Positions 1-8,509 are shown, counted from the first letter of the stretch. The stretch is DNA of 63,265 bases from Levilactobacillus lindianensis (GCF_003946095.1 NZ_RHOD01000016.1:1-63265); one strand, 5' to 3'. Translations and numbers: made by a program. The notes: generated by a model not told the origin, from the letters alone.

Positions 1-2
1 CT

Positions 3-281
3 AAGGAACGCACACAGCTTTCAAAACCAGAAAACAAGGCTATCTATGGGCGTCGAAAGATTGATGTAGAGCCAATTTTTGGCAAGACGAAGGCTTATTT
101 GCATTTCCATCGCTATTCGGTACGCGGCCTAGAAAAGGTCAAAAAAGAAACTGGAATCCTCGTTCTGGCATTGAACATCCTCAAGTTAGTCTCTACTAGA
201 GAAAAATGGATTAAGAATCAAGATCATAGAAATAAGGCACGAAACCAAAATTCGGTTTCGTGCCTTATTCTTGTCCTATAG
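3..281 (+). mobile_element. 3' end of an IS transposase gene (IS1182-like), cut by the window edge
   Basis: The reading frame is open from base 3 to the stop at 279-281; the 5' part lies outside the window. The visible tail contains a YGRRK block, then DVEPIFGKTK and HFHRYSVRG, which is the C-terminal part of a DDE transposase. The E of VEPIFG is the likely third catalytic acid. The last residues are encoded by the left arm and loop of a perfect hairpin (231-269). The sequence just after the stop (about 285-303, ending GTCACAGCCTC) could be the right terminal inverted repeat, but the left end is not available for comparison. IS1182 assignment is from recall of the family motif. Confidence 0.75.
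231..269 (+). terminator. 16-bp perfect hairpin at the end of the IS
   Basis: The arm at 231-246 (AATAAGGCACGAAACC) pairs perfectly with 254-269 across a 7-nt loop. It overlaps the transposase stop region and probably ends transcription of the IS or blocks read-out from it. Confidence 0.6.
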
Positions 282-557
282 AGGTCAGTTATGTCACAGC
301 CTCTTTTTCTTTTGACGCTAATTAATTAACATTAGTGGTAATCTCAACGGTAGTAGGCAATTGGATTTGATATAGTCTTTAAAAGATTCAATCGACAAAT
401 AAATATTTATCAGTTTATCCAATAAATATCTCAATTCGTGCGTATAATTAATGATGAATGTAACCGTTTGCCAATAAAATTAAGCTACCTTTTCCGAAAA
501 AATGACGTTTAGGCGACGTCATACCCAAATGGTTTTTTTAATCAAAGGAGCATTACA
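282..557 (+). promoter_or_regulatory. Upstream region of the MucBP surface protein
   Basis: AT-rich region between the IS end and the surface-protein gene. A TATAAT lies at 443-448, with no good -35 box at the right distance. An inverted repeat ATGACGT / ACGTCAT (502-508 and 516-522) lies just upstream of the ribosome site AAAGGAG at about 545 and could be an operator or a 5' UTR hairpin. Nothing else was recognised. Confidence 0.4.
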
Positions 558-2039
558 ATGAAAATTAATAAATGCTATATTGCCTATCTTGCAGCACTTA
601 GTCTCCTAACAATTGGTGGAATAACACTGCCCCAGATGTATCCAACTAGTCATCAATCAATTGCTCAAGCTGACGATACTCCCTCTACGAACTTCACCAT
701 GAGTGGACCAGGCTTACCCTCTGTGGGCTATGCACTCCCCCTTTCATCTGCTCCCAACCCACCTGTATTAGGTAAGTTCATAACAGCGGACGAAACATTT
801 GGTAATATGAAACAGGGGACTTTTCTCGAAAACTATCGCCTAATAAGTGAAGTAGCAAATAATACTTTGACAGCAGGACAGGCTGCCCTCATCTTTTATC
901 ACCTCACGAATATAGGATCTGTCTCAGCACTTACAGATCTATTTAACAATGACGCTGAAATCTTCAAGAAAGAGAATAGTGAGATCGATGAACCAACCCT
1001 GCAGTCGCAATTAAAAACTTATGTCATCACCTATAAGGATGTTCCTGGCGGAGACCCAGCTTCTAACTACACTGTACCCACAAGAGCTATCAATACCCAC
1101 ACAAGGATCACTTACAAGACTAATGATGGTACCGATCTTCCTGAAAAAGTCTTCCAGGACATTAACGCCACCATCACAGGAAATACAGCTTCAAAGGTCA
1201 TTACCGGGATCAGCGGTAACACCTACCAAGATGATAATCACACGCTAATCCCTGAAATTTCCGGATACACAGCTAGTGCCAACAGCGTCACCTTCGAAAA
1301 TGGCGGCGATTCCACAAAAGAACAAGCAGTTACGATTACCTATACCAAAAACAGTAGCCCGGCCACATCGGCACCGAATGCTTCCCAAAGTTTCCGGGTC
1401 TACGGCAAACAAAAGCTTTACCGTTACCAACACGTTGACTTCAAGAAGAGTGAACGGATTCGCAAGTACGCCACGAAGCCGAGTGCTTATGCGCCAGTAT
1501 TCACCGTCGTTAACACGACGCAATCTAAGGCCGGCAATCCACGTTACGAGTTAAGTGATGGCAGTTATATCACGGCCAAATCAGCTTACGTGGGTAAACT
1601 CTTCCTCGAAGATGAAACGGCCAAGACTCTTTACGTCACAAATCCTAAGGGAATCTGGACGCACACTGCAACGGACTTTAGCGATCAACTCAACCATCTC
1701 AAACAAGGATCAAAAGTGGCTGTAACCAAACTTGTCAAAGATGGCGACACGACGCGCTACCAGCTTGCCAATGGCACCTATGTTACTGGTAATCAACGAT
1801 ACGTCACCACCGATAAACCTCAGTGGGTCACCCGCGTTAAAGCCGAGGGTGGTCGCAATCTTTATAGCGACGTCGATCTCACTCACCGTCTCAAGCACTA
1901 CCGCAAAGGTCACATTTTTACGGTAAAGGGCTGGGATTACTCCTATGGCCACAACCAACTCATCTCTGGCACCAAGCGCTACAAGATTTCTGGTGGCTAC
2001 ATTACCGGGAACCCTAAACTTGTTAAAATCATCAAATAA
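558..2039 (+). CDS. Secreted MucBP-domain surface protein with DUF5776-like repeats
   Basis: 493 aa. Residues 1-38 form a signal peptide (charged MKINK start, hydrophobic core, cleavage near AQA-DD). Residues 39-180 are a unique region. Residues about 181-264 (TRITYKTNDG to VTITYTKN) match a MucBP mucin-binding module. From residue 281 to the end there are three divergent repeats of about 70 aa, with the pattern LYRY..DFK.S.R...Y and P.F.VV...SKAG.PRY.L.DGSYIT, which look like DUF5776 wall-associated repeats. There is no LPXTG motif, so wall attachment is probably non-covalent. The ATG is set by AAAGGAG about 7 nt upstream. It lies alone between the IS tail and a terminator. Role in adhesion is inferred from the MucBP family. 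Confidence 0.8.
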   Translation: MKINKCYIAYLAALSLLTIGGITLPQMYPTSHQSIAQADDTPSTNFTMSGPGLPSVGYALPLSSAPNPPVLGKFITADETFGNMKQGTFLENYRLISEVANNTLTAGQAALIFYHLTNIGSVSALTDLFNNDAEIFKKENSEIDEPTLQSQLKTYVITYKDVPGGDPASNYTVPTRAINTHTRITYKTNDGTDLPEKVFQDINATITGNTASKVITGISGNTYQDDNHTLIPEISGYTASANSVTFENGGDSTKEQAVTITYTKNSSPATSAPNASQSFRVYGKQKLYRYQHVDFKKSERIRKYATKPSAYAPVFTVVNTTQSKAGNPRYELSDGSYITAKSAYVGKLFLEDETAKTLYVTNPKGIWTHTATDFSDQLNHLKQGSKVAVTKLVKDGDTTRYQLANGTYVTGNQRYVTTDKPQWVTRVKAEGGRNLYSDVDLTHRLKHYRKGHIFTVKGWDYSYGHNQLISGTKRYKISGGYITGNPKLVKIIK

Positions 2040-2053
2040 GACAACTCACTTTG

Positions 2054-2084
2054 GACCCACAACGTTCCCGTCGTGGGTCTTTTT
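2054..2084 (+). terminator. Terminator of the MucBP gene
   Basis: GACCCACAACG and CGTCGTGGGTC form a near-perfect stem (one mismatch) followed by five Ts, 14 bp after the stop codon. Confidence 0.85.
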
Positions 2085-2103
2085 CGTGTCATCAAGTTTT
2101 TTT

Positions 2104-2149
2104 AAATAAGACAACTTGTCTGAATTAACTAATACAAGTTGTCTTATTT
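2104..2149. terminator. Second 16-bp inverted repeat behind the MucBP gene
   Basis: AAATAAGACAACTTGT (2104-2119) pairs perfectly with 2134-2149 across 14 nt, with Ts next to both arms. It could act as a bidirectional back-up terminator. Each arm also contains a small palindrome (ACAA-TTGT spacing) reminiscent of the operator at 2366. From 2150 to 2360 I see nothing recognisable. Confidence 0.5.
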
Positions 2150-2365
2150 TATCGTAAAACGGTAAACCAGTAATTTTTTACATAATCAATTGTTAGTTCC
2201 TTAAGACTCCTGTTCTATCGCACTTTTCACAAGCTTACACCATCCGTTAACCCATTGATGTTACACCGCACTATCAATTTTATTATTAATTTGTGAATTC
2301 CCACAATCCGCATGATTCCTGATTTTTCACGGTTCTCAATAATTGATCCCAGTCATCGTTTTTAA

Positions 2366-2402
2366 ATACAACGTTGTATTATTTAAGACGACGTTGTATA
2401 CT
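2366..2402 (+). promoter_or_regulatory. Promoter and tandem GntR-type operator of the nucleoside hydrolase operon
   Basis: The -35 box TTGTAT (2374-2379) and -10 box TATACT (2397-2402) are 17 bp apart. A perfect 14-bp palindrome ATACAACGTTGTAT (2366-2379) covers the -35 box. A second, imperfect copy (2387-2400, GACGACGTTGTATA) covers the -10 box, exactly 20 bp further on. This layout suits repression by the GntR protein encoded at the end of the same locus. Confidence 0.65.
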
Positions 2403-2439
2403 CCGTGTAAGCGCTATTATAAATTTCAAAGGAGTTCTT

Positions 2440-3387
2440 ATGCTCATGCCAAATACAACTCAAACCAAACGTCCCGTCATCATCAGTACCGACCCCGGCA
2501 TTGACGACGCCGTGGCCATTGCCATCGCCCTCTTCAGTGATCAACTCGAGGTTAAACTCATCAGTCCCTTGGCCGGTAACGTCAGCCTTGAAAAAACAAC
2601 GTTCAATACGCAACGCCTACTGAGCTTCTTGGAAAAGCCCGTGGCCATCGTTCCCGGAAGTCGCAAGCCGCTGCTGTATCCCGTACGTGACGCCAGTGGT
2701 GTCCACGGCAAGACCGGGATGGACGGCTATCCTTTCCCTGAACCCACGGTATTCCCCGACACCTCAAAGACAGCCGTTGAGGCCATGCACGACGTGGTCG
2801 CTCACAGCGACGCTAAGGTCACGCTGGTCGGCATCGGCCCACTGACCGATATTGCCCTGTTCATCCACCTCTACCCCCAAGATCTCGCCAATATCGACGA
2901 GTTGGTCTTGATGGGTGGTGCCTTGGGCCGCGGTAACTTCGGTGTCCTGACCGAATTCAACTTTGGGTCCGATCCCGAAGCCGCCAAGATTGTCATGGAC
3001 AGTGGCCTAAAGATTCGGATTGCCCCCATGGAAGTTGGCCGCCAAGCCAAAGTCATGCCCGAAACTTCAGCCAAGATTAAGGAATTTGGCAAGGTCGGCG
3101 ACATGTTCTACGACCTCTTCTCTCGCTACCGTGGCGGCAGCTTCAAGACTGGTCTTCACATGTATGATGCCTTAGCCATGGGCCTCATCTTGAATCCCAA
3201 GATGTTTACCGAAGTTGAGACCCACGTTGCTATCGAGACGCAAGGGACCATGACCGCCGGAGCCTCACTCATGGACCTCCGCGGCTACCTGAACCTGCCA
3301 AACAACGCGACAGTCGCAACCGATGTTGATTCAGAACAATTCAGTGACTGGCTGGTAGATGCTATCAGTCAAACCGTAAAACCCTAG
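2440..3387 (+). CDS. Inosine-uridine-preferring nucleoside hydrolase (IUNH family)
   Basis: 315 aa. It hydrolyses the N-glycosidic bond of ribonucleosides to give ribose and free base in the cytosol. The N-terminal STDPGIDDAVAI is the Asp-rich Ca2+/ribose-binding motif of the family. Later family blocks include HGKTGMDGYPFP, LVGIGPLTDIAL, LVLMGGALGRGN, EFNFGSDPEAA and a C-terminal MYDALAMG. The length is usual. I chose the ATG at 2440, not the longer frame from 2374, because AAAGGAG (2428-2434) sits 5 nt before it and the longer start would lie inside the promoter. It is the first gene of an operon with a carrier (12-nt gap), a GNAT and a GntR regulator. Exact substrate preference is not readable. 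Confidence 0.9.
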   Translation: MLMPNTTQTKRPVIISTDPGIDDAVAIAIALFSDQLEVKLISPLAGNVSLEKTTFNTQRLLSFLEKPVAIVPGSRKPLLYPVRDASGVHGKTGMDGYPFPEPTVFPDTSKTAVEAMHDVVAHSDAKVTLVGIGPLTDIALFIHLYPQDLANIDELVLMGGALGRGNFGVLTEFNFGSDPEAAKIVMDSGLKIRIAPMEVGRQAKVMPETSAKIKEFGKVGDMFYDLFSRYRGGSFKTGLHMYDALAMGLILNPKMFTEVETHVAIETQGTMTAGASLMDLRGYLNLPNNATVATDVDSEQFSDWLVDAISQTVKP

Positions 3388-3399
3388 GAGGGACTATTC

Positions 3400-4806
3400 A
3401 TGAATGCGATTTTAATTTCTGTCATTGGTATCCTTGCCGTTGCCGTATTGGTTTACATGCTCTTGAAGAAAAATGACATTAAGATGGCCCTACTTTCCTT
3501 AGGGTTAATCCTGATGTACGTCGCCATCATTCTCGGCAACAAGATCGACGTCTCCGCAACCACCGGGTTGACCTGGCTCAACCCTTTCCAGGCGATCGTT
3601 GATCAATTCTCAAATACTTTAATCGGTCCCGGGTTCGTGATCTTAATCCTGGGTGGGTACAGTGCCTACATGAACTACATTGGCGCTAACCAAGTCACGG
3701 TTCACGCCCTGACAAAACCGATTGCGAAAATCAAATCCGTCTACATCTTGGTGCCAATCGTGTTCTTATTAGGGAACTTACTCTCCCTGGTTGTGCCAAG
3801 TGCTTCCAACTTAGCTATTATCTTATTAGCAACCTTATATCCCGTCCTGCGGGCCACTGGAATGTCACGTTTAACGGCGGCCGCTATCATCGGGACCTCC
3901 GCAACCATTGTCCCAACCCCACTGGGTTCTGACAACGTTGCCGTGGCCGCACAGCTTCACATGTCCGTTACCGACTACGTCTTCCAGAAACACGCGCTGG
4001 TTTCCATTCCAACGTTGATTGCCATTGCGTTAGTGCACTATTTCTGGCAGAAATACCAGGATAAGAAGCACCCTGAAGAACTCACTTATGAACAAGAACT
4101 GCTGCAAAGTGACGACAAGGAAGCCCAAAAGGCAACCGAGGATCTGCATTACACCGGCTTCAAGGGCTTTGTCTACGGTCTCTTACCCCTGTTACCAATC
4201 GTGCTGTTACTGGTGGTCTTCTTCACCAATATCTTTGCTGGCACTAAGTTCGAAATCAGTGTTCAAGTGGTCAGTCTGATTAGTTTCGTCATTGCTGTTA
4301 TTGTCGAACTCTCCTACAAGCACCAGGTTCGTCAGGTTTTGAAGGAAACCAACGCCTTCTTCGACGGGATGGGTGCCGTTATGGGTATCGTAGCCCTACT
4401 GGTTTCGGCGCAGGTCTTCGTTCAAGGGTTAACGTCCATCGGAATTATTAACCTGGTTCAAGATACCATGCAACACATGAGTAGCTCGGGGATTGTCTTG
4501 CCAATCGTCATGGTGCTCTTCACCGCCGTCATCGTCTTGCTCAGTGGGAGTGGGACTGCCCTGATCTTTGCCATGATTCCTCTGATTATTCCACTGTCTA
4601 AGGCTGCTGGAATTTCACCAGTTGCGTTGTCCGTTCCCATGCAACTGGCTGGGAACCTTCTGCGGGCCGTTTCCCCAGTCGCAGCCGTGGTCTTGATTGT
4701 TGCCGGAACCACGAAGCTTTCTCCGGTTCAGATCGTTAAACGGACCTCGGTACCCATGGTCTTTGGGGTTATCATGATGCTCGTGATGTCCCTCATGATT
4801 TTCTAA
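3400..4806 (+). CDS. DcuC-like anaerobic C4-dicarboxylate carrier family protein, possibly a nucleoside importer
   Basis: 468 aa integral membrane protein with about 11-12 hydrophobic segments. The blocks VVPSASNLAIILLATLYP and IGTSATIVPTPLGSDNVAVAA, plus the C-terminal LSGSGTALIFAMIPLI and NLLRAVSPVAAVV, resemble the DcuC/YfcC carrier superfamily. Ribosome site GGAGGG lies 9 nt upstream. It follows the nucleoside hydrolase by 12 nt and shares its operon, so I infer that its real cargo may be a nucleoside or related compound, not a dicarboxylate. That is context, not proof. Confidence 0.7.
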   Translation: MNAILISVIGILAVAVLVYMLLKKNDIKMALLSLGLILMYVAIILGNKIDVSATTGLTWLNPFQAIVDQFSNTLIGPGFVILILGGYSAYMNYIGANQVTVHALTKPIAKIKSVYILVPIVFLLGNLLSLVVPSASNLAIILLATLYPVLRATGMSRLTAAAIIGTSATIVPTPLGSDNVAVAAQLHMSVTDYVFQKHALVSIPTLIAIALVHYFWQKYQDKKHPEELTYEQELLQSDDKEAQKATEDLHYTGFKGFVYGLLPLLPIVLLLVVFFTNIFAGTKFEISVQVVSLISFVIAVIVELSYKHQVRQVLKETNAFFDGMGAVMGIVALLVSAQVFVQGLTSIGIINLVQDTMQHMSSSGIVLPIVMVLFTAVIVLLSGSGTALIFAMIPLIIPLSKAAGISPVALSVPMQLAGNLLRAVSPVAAVVLIVAGTTKLSPVQIVKRTSVPMVFGVIMMLVMSLMIF

Positions 4807-4822
4807 AGGTGGCGAGATAGTC

Positions 4823-5296
4823 ATGATTGCAACCCTGAACAAGCGCCTTGCCCAGTCCAGTGATTTACCCGGCTTAACGGAGCTACTGGCCGATGCCCAA
4901 CGCCAAATGCAACAGGCAGGTATTACCCAGTGGAATCCACGTTATCCCAATCCAGAGACCCTGCAGGCCGACATTGACCAGCAACTCCTATGGTTGTATG
5001 GCCGCCAACAACACGCGGCCATTACCCTTACCCTGGCAGACAACACGTTACAGCTCCACCGCCTGATGGTGCACTCCGAATGTCGGGGGCGCGGCCTGGC
5101 GACTCAGATCTTACAGGATCTGATCGCTGTCGCCGCCAGTCGCGACCTAACTAGCCTACAGATCACCACCAATCATACAAACCGGCCCATGATACACCTG
5201 CTCGAAAAGGCTGACTTTCAACTCACTCGTGAGTTTCTCATGCCAGACCGGACAGCCTATGGCGCCTTCTATGAATATAATTATGCTCTCAACTAA
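4823..5296 (+). CDS. GNAT-family N-acetyltransferase
   Basis: 157 aa. The acetyl-CoA loop is visible as CRGRGLATQIL (about residues 91-101), preceded by the beta-strand LHRLMVHSE and followed by LQITTNHTNRPMIHLLEKADF, the usual GNAT C-terminal half. The acceptor substrate cannot be told. It begins 16 nt after the carrier with AAGGTGG as ribosome site, so it is probably co-transcribed with the nucleoside hydrolase genes. Confidence 0.85.
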   Translation: MIATLNKRLAQSSDLPGLTELLADAQRQMQQAGITQWNPRYPNPETLQADIDQQLLWLYGRQQHAAITLTLADNTLQLHRLMVHSECRGRGLATQILQDLIAVAASRDLTSLQITTNHTNRPMIHLLEKADFQLTREFLMPDRTAYGAFYEYNYALN

Positions 5297-5345
5297 ACCC
5301 ATGCTAAAATGAGTTTGTAATGAAATAGATTGTGAGGGCTTATGA

Positions 5346-6077
5346 ATGCACCGTTCACCCAAATATGTTCAAGTCTATAACCAAATATTAAAAATGATTA
5401 AGCAGGGCCAACTCATCCCCGGGGAAAAACTCCCGTCCGAGGAGGTCCTCCGCACTGAATTTGACGTTAGCCGTGTCACGCTCCGTACCGCCCTCTCCCT
5501 ACTGAAGGAAGACGGCGTGCTCGTCAGTGTTCACGGAAAGGGTCACTTCATCAAGCGGGAAAACAATTTCAGTGAGCGGGGCATCGAGTCCCTCGACTCA
5601 CCGATCTTTAAAAGCCTGACCACCCCCGTCACCGACCGGGAAGTCTACTACCATGAGAATCTGCCGAGTGCCTTCACCGACCAGCTCTTCCATCGGTCCG
5701 ATGAACCCTACTACACGCTCAACATCTGGTATCAAAATGACGATGGCAACCTGGCCAACAACCTCGCGATCATCATGCCGGAAACGGTTAAGACCTTCGA
5801 CATCGACCTGGAAGACTCGGCCAGCATCACCCAGTTTTTGGAAAAGAATCTCTACCAACACGCCGCCAGCTCTCAGCTGACGATCACCGTGTCGGAACGT
5901 GATCGGTCAACCTTCCGCCGCGCCTTCGTCGGTCGGGGACCGTTGGTGCTCATGACCGAAGATGTCTTCGGTCTCAATGGCCAACGGCTGGCTCAAAACA
6001 AGTATTACGTGCCGAGTGACGTGTTTCGCACCACACTCAATCGCTACCCGATTAAGTTTCAAAATCGAGAACGATAG
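5346..6077 (+). CDS. GntR-family transcriptional regulator (HutC subfamily, UTRA effector domain)
   Basis: 243 aa. Residues about 1-70 are the winged helix: VYNQILKMIKQGQLIPGEKLPSEE-type start, FDVSRVTLRTALSLL recognition helix and VSVHGKGHFI wing. Residues about 90-235 form a UTRA ligand-binding fold. It sits 49 nt after the GNAT as the last gene of the operon, and its most likely target is the tandem palindrome at 2366-2402. The effector may be a nucleoside or sugar phosphate (inference). The ATG at 5346 has GAGGG upstream. The 3' UTR carries a structured repeat and then a terminator. Confidence 0.85.
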   Translation: MHRSPKYVQVYNQILKMIKQGQLIPGEKLPSEEVLRTEFDVSRVTLRTALSLLKEDGVLVSVHGKGHFIKRENNFSERGIESLDSPIFKSLTTPVTDREVYYHENLPSAFTDQLFHRSDEPYYTLNIWYQNDDGNLANNLAIIMPETVKTFDIDLEDSASITQFLEKNLYQHAASSQLTITVSERDRSTFRRAFVGRGPLVLMTEDVFGLNGQRLAQNKYYVPSDVFRTTLNRYPIKFQNRER

Positions 6078-6078
6078 A

Positions 6079-6190
6079 GTGTGACAGAAGGCGGTTAGCC
6101 GGTGAGCATTAAGGCTGGTAACTGGATAATCCCGGGCTTGGATTATTTAGTTACCAGATTTAAGCGGAACCGGCTGCCTTTTGGCGCACG
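6079..6190 (+). ncRNA. Structured 3'-UTR element, copy 1 (family 1)
   Basis: About 112 nt between the gntR stop and its terminator. An inner helix of 18 bp is formed by 6115-6132 and 6140-6157 (CTGGTAACT pairs with AGTTACCAG, then GGATAATCC with GGATTATTT). A second helix, AGCCGG (6097-6102) with CCGGCT (6170-6175), is extended by AAGGC/GCCTT with a GGTT bulge. A second copy on the minus strand at 30535-30647 has different arms that still pair. The single-stranded parts GGCGGTTAG, TGAGCATTAA and TTAAGCGGA are identical. I do not recognise it as a named RNA. Confidence 0.65.
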
Positions 6191-6222
6191 TTTCGACAAC
6201 AGTAATGGTTAATTTTCACCTT

Positions 6223-6255
6223 AGTATCCGAACTAACCTTCGGATACTTTTTTTC
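6223..6255 (+). terminator. Terminator of the nucleoside hydrolase-gntR operon
   Basis: AGTATCCGAA (6223-6232) pairs with TTCGGATACT (6239-6248) and is followed by seven Ts. A further hairpin AGAAGCCC / GGGCTTCT lies near 6295-6318, in the leader of the next gene. Confidence 0.9.
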
Positions 6256-6344
6256 TCGACACGGGTAGCCACCATGGCTATACTGAAGCTTGGTAGAAGC
6301 CCTTCGGAGTGGGCTTCTAAATCATTTTTCGGGGAGGTAACAAC

Positions 6345-6875
6345 ATGACCAATAACCACCCTTTTCATGACAAATTCAGTATCTGGTTCTACGGTGTTAA
6401 CGGAGAGTTCGATGACACCAAACGCCTAGCGGCCAAGCGAATCGAGGACAAGGCGCTCCTCTGGGGGGCCATCTACGTTTTCCTGGCCCCGATCATCACG
6501 AGTATCTTTGCCCAACATCATCCCACCACCGCGCTCTCCTGGTTAGCTCTCATTAGCCTCTTCTTTCTAACCGGAACCGTTGTATATCTGCTAGGAGCGG
6601 GCTACGTGCTCGGTATTGGGAACCGCAAACAGCAGCGATTGAGCCGCAAACAACCAGTCTGGCTTCAGGCAATTACCACGGGGATCGGCGCTGGCGGGCT
6701 TTATGGCGGCCTAACCTACCTGTACTTTGCTGCCATTGATGCCATCGAATCTAAGACTAGCATTTGGGCTAACTTGATTTTACTCAATAATATTGAAGCT
6801 GCCCTCGGCAGAGTCGCTGAGTTTAGCATCTTTATCGTTATCTTTTACTGGCTATATCTTAAATTTCATCGCTAA
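6345..6875 (+). CDS. Small multi-pass membrane protein of unknown function
   Basis: 176 aa. Residues 1-45 are hydrophilic (MTNNHPFHDKFSIWFYGVNG). Four hydrophobic segments follow at roughly 46-62, 68-92, 105-128 and 155-172. No catalytic motif is recognisable. The ATG follows GGGAGG. The gene stands alone: a terminator lies before it (6223-6255), and a bidirectional terminator (6880-6912) separates it from the convergent MFS gene. Function unknown. Confidence 0.7.
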   Translation: MTNNHPFHDKFSIWFYGVNGEFDDTKRLAAKRIEDKALLWGAIYVFLAPIITSIFAQHHPTTALSWLALISLFFLTGTVVYLLGAGYVLGIGNRKQQRLSRKQPVWLQAITTGIGAGGLYGGLTYLYFAAIDAIESKTSIWANLILLNNIEAALGRVAEFSIFIVIFYWLYLKFHR

Positions 6876-6879
6876 CCTA

Positions 6880-6912
6880 ATATGGACGACCGGCAAATGC
6901 CAGTCGTCCATA
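6880..6912. terminator. Bidirectional terminator between convergent genes
   Basis: ATATGGACGAC pairs with GTCGTCCATAT, extended by GGC/GCC around an AAAT loop. Ts follow on the plus strand. Confidence 0.85.
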
Positions 6913-6916
6913 TTTT

Positions 6917-8323
6917 TTACTTATCAGTTTTTTGGTGCTTGAACACAATCATATATAGGCCAAAGTTAAGAATACTCAGAACCAGAATCAAGCCAAAGGC
7001 TAACTGACTTCCTTGCGCCGTCTGTTGCGCATTGGACAATCCTGGCGTCTTAACTGAAGACATCAAGGCCGCCAGAATCGTGGTTCCTAAGGACCCAGCG
7101 AACTGCTGCCCCGTGTTATAAATGGCATTGGCATCGGCTCGCTGTGTCAGCGCAACCTCTTTCAATCCATTTGTCAGGGTATTACTGAAAGCCATTGACC
7201 GGCCAATACTGAATAAAACGTAAAGGATCGCAATGATCAGTACACTCAAGTGTTGCCCCAATACGGTGAAGAAGACCGCCGCTAAGGTAAAGAGACTGCT
7301 TCCCAGTAAGATTGGCAACCGCGCTCCGTGCGCATCCAACAAGTGGCCAAACCAAGGTTGGAGCAACGCCGTCACCAGGCTTCCGGGAAGTAACATCATC
7401 CCGCCGGCTAATGAACTCGCAGCCACGACAATTTGGGCGTAGTTAGGGAGCGCAAAGTTAATCCCAATGTTACAGAATTGCAGGCTCACGTAGGCTAAGA
7501 AGCTAAACGTGAAAACGGGATTCTTGAAGATTTCTAGTTTGAGAAGTTGATGCTCGCTGTGCTTGGATAGGTGAATGTAGCCCCAAATCATCACAAGAGC
7601 CAGGCCAACGCCACCCAGGAATTCCCAGCTCAGGAGACCCGCGGTACTGAGACTATTGACCCCCATCGTAAAGCTGACAAAGGCGATGGCGAGTAGGATA
7701 AATTGAAGCCAATCGAAGTGAACCTTCGACACGGGATCGAACTGCTTAATGGCCCGGAAACCCAGGAGTAAGACCAGGGCTTCCACCGGAATTGTGGACC
7801 AAAAAATCATCCGCCAATCAGCCAAGGAAACCATGACTCCCCCGAAGGTTGGGCCACTGGCCGGCGCGATCATAAGGATTAACCCGGCCATCCCCATATA
7901 GAACCCAAGGCGCGAGCGGGGCACACTTTCCATGACCACGTTAAACATCAACGGAATGGCAATCCCGGCACAACCGGCTTGGATGATCCGACCGAATAAT
8001 AAAATTCCAAAACTGGGTGCGAGCGCACAAATCGAAGCGCCCAAAATAAAAGCGGTCGCGGCCGCCACGAAGAGTTGTCGATTCGTAAAGCGTTGTTTGA
8101 GGAAGGCCGAGGTAATCATCAGCAGCGCTACCGTCAACAGATACCCCGTGGTAATCCACTGCACGGTACTGAGGGACACGTGCATGGTTTTCATTAACGT
8201 TGGGAATGTCACATTCATCGAAGTTTCCACTAGAATTCCCAGGAAGGCCATCAGCGCTACCGCAAAGATGGCGATTAAGTTACTCCGCGAGACCTTATCT
8301 GGGTCAGAATTTACTTGCGTCAT
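6917..8323 (-). CDS. DHA2-family (EmrB/QacA-type) MFS drug:H+ antiporter
   Basis: 468 aa with about 14 hydrophobic segments. Early family signatures are visible: the first-helix ETSMNVTFPTLM (motif D1) and the second-helix VQWITTGYLL. A motif-A-like loop KQRFTNRQLF and a motif-C-like APASGPTFGGVM follow. Predicted role: proton-driven efflux of small molecules. It is convergent with the gene before it and stands alone. A 16-bp perfect palindrome about 50 bp upstream of the start (8372-8387) suggests its own repressor, not encoded next door. A related pump is at 39469-40893. Confidence 0.88.
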   Translation of the reverse strand: MTQVNSDPDKVSRSNLIAIFAVALMAFLGILVETSMNVTFPTLMKTMHVSLSTVQWITTGYLLTVALLMITSAFLKQRFTNRQLFVAAATAFILGASICALAPSFGILLFGRIIQAGCAGIAIPLMFNVVMESVPRSRLGFYMGMAGLILMIAPASGPTFGGVMVSLADWRMIFWSTIPVEALVLLLGFRAIKQFDPVSKVHFDWLQFILLAIAFVSFTMGVNSLSTAGLLSWEFLGGVGLALVMIWGYIHLSKHSEHQLLKLEIFKNPVFTFSFLAYVSLQFCNIGINFALPNYAQIVVAASSLAGGMMLLPGSLVTALLQPWFGHLLDAHGARLPILLGSSLFTLAAVFFTVLGQHLSVLIIAILYVLFSIGRSMAFSNTLTNGLKEVALTQRADANAIYNTGQQFAGSLGTTILAALMSSVKTPGLSNAQQTAQGSQLAFGLILVLSILNFGLYMIVFKHQKTDK

Positions 8324-8371
8324 TTTAACATCTCTCTTTCAAATTAGCGTCACTGCTTACTATCATACGCA

Positions 8372-8387
8372 CATTTTCCGGAAAATG
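8372..8387. promoter_or_regulatory. Perfect palindromic operator upstream of the MFS pump
   Basis: CATTTTCCGGAAAATG is a 16-bp perfect palindrome. On the minus strand it is followed closely by TATGAT, a plausible -10 box, so a bound repressor would block the promoter. The cognate regulator is not in the immediate neighbourhood. Confidence 0.5.
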
Positions 8388-8459
8388 CATGGGGGAATTT
8401 ATATTTCCTTAAATCGTGCCACCTGCAGTGGGTAAAGATAGTTACTCCTACCCAAGAAA

Positions 8460-8485
8460 AAAGGGACCAGCATCACTGCCAGTCC
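8460..8485 (-). terminator. Terminator of the short 6PGDH gene
   Basis: On the minus strand GGGACTGGC and GCTGGTCCC form an imperfect stem (two mismatches), followed by a run of six Ts. Confidence 0.65.
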
Positions 8486-8509
8486 CCACCACAAATTCAA
8501 TTTAAAAAT

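Noticed and set aside
1021-1958. Frames of 64-92 aa inside the MucBP gene
   Set aside because: Shadows of the real gene on both strands, without ribosome sites or families.
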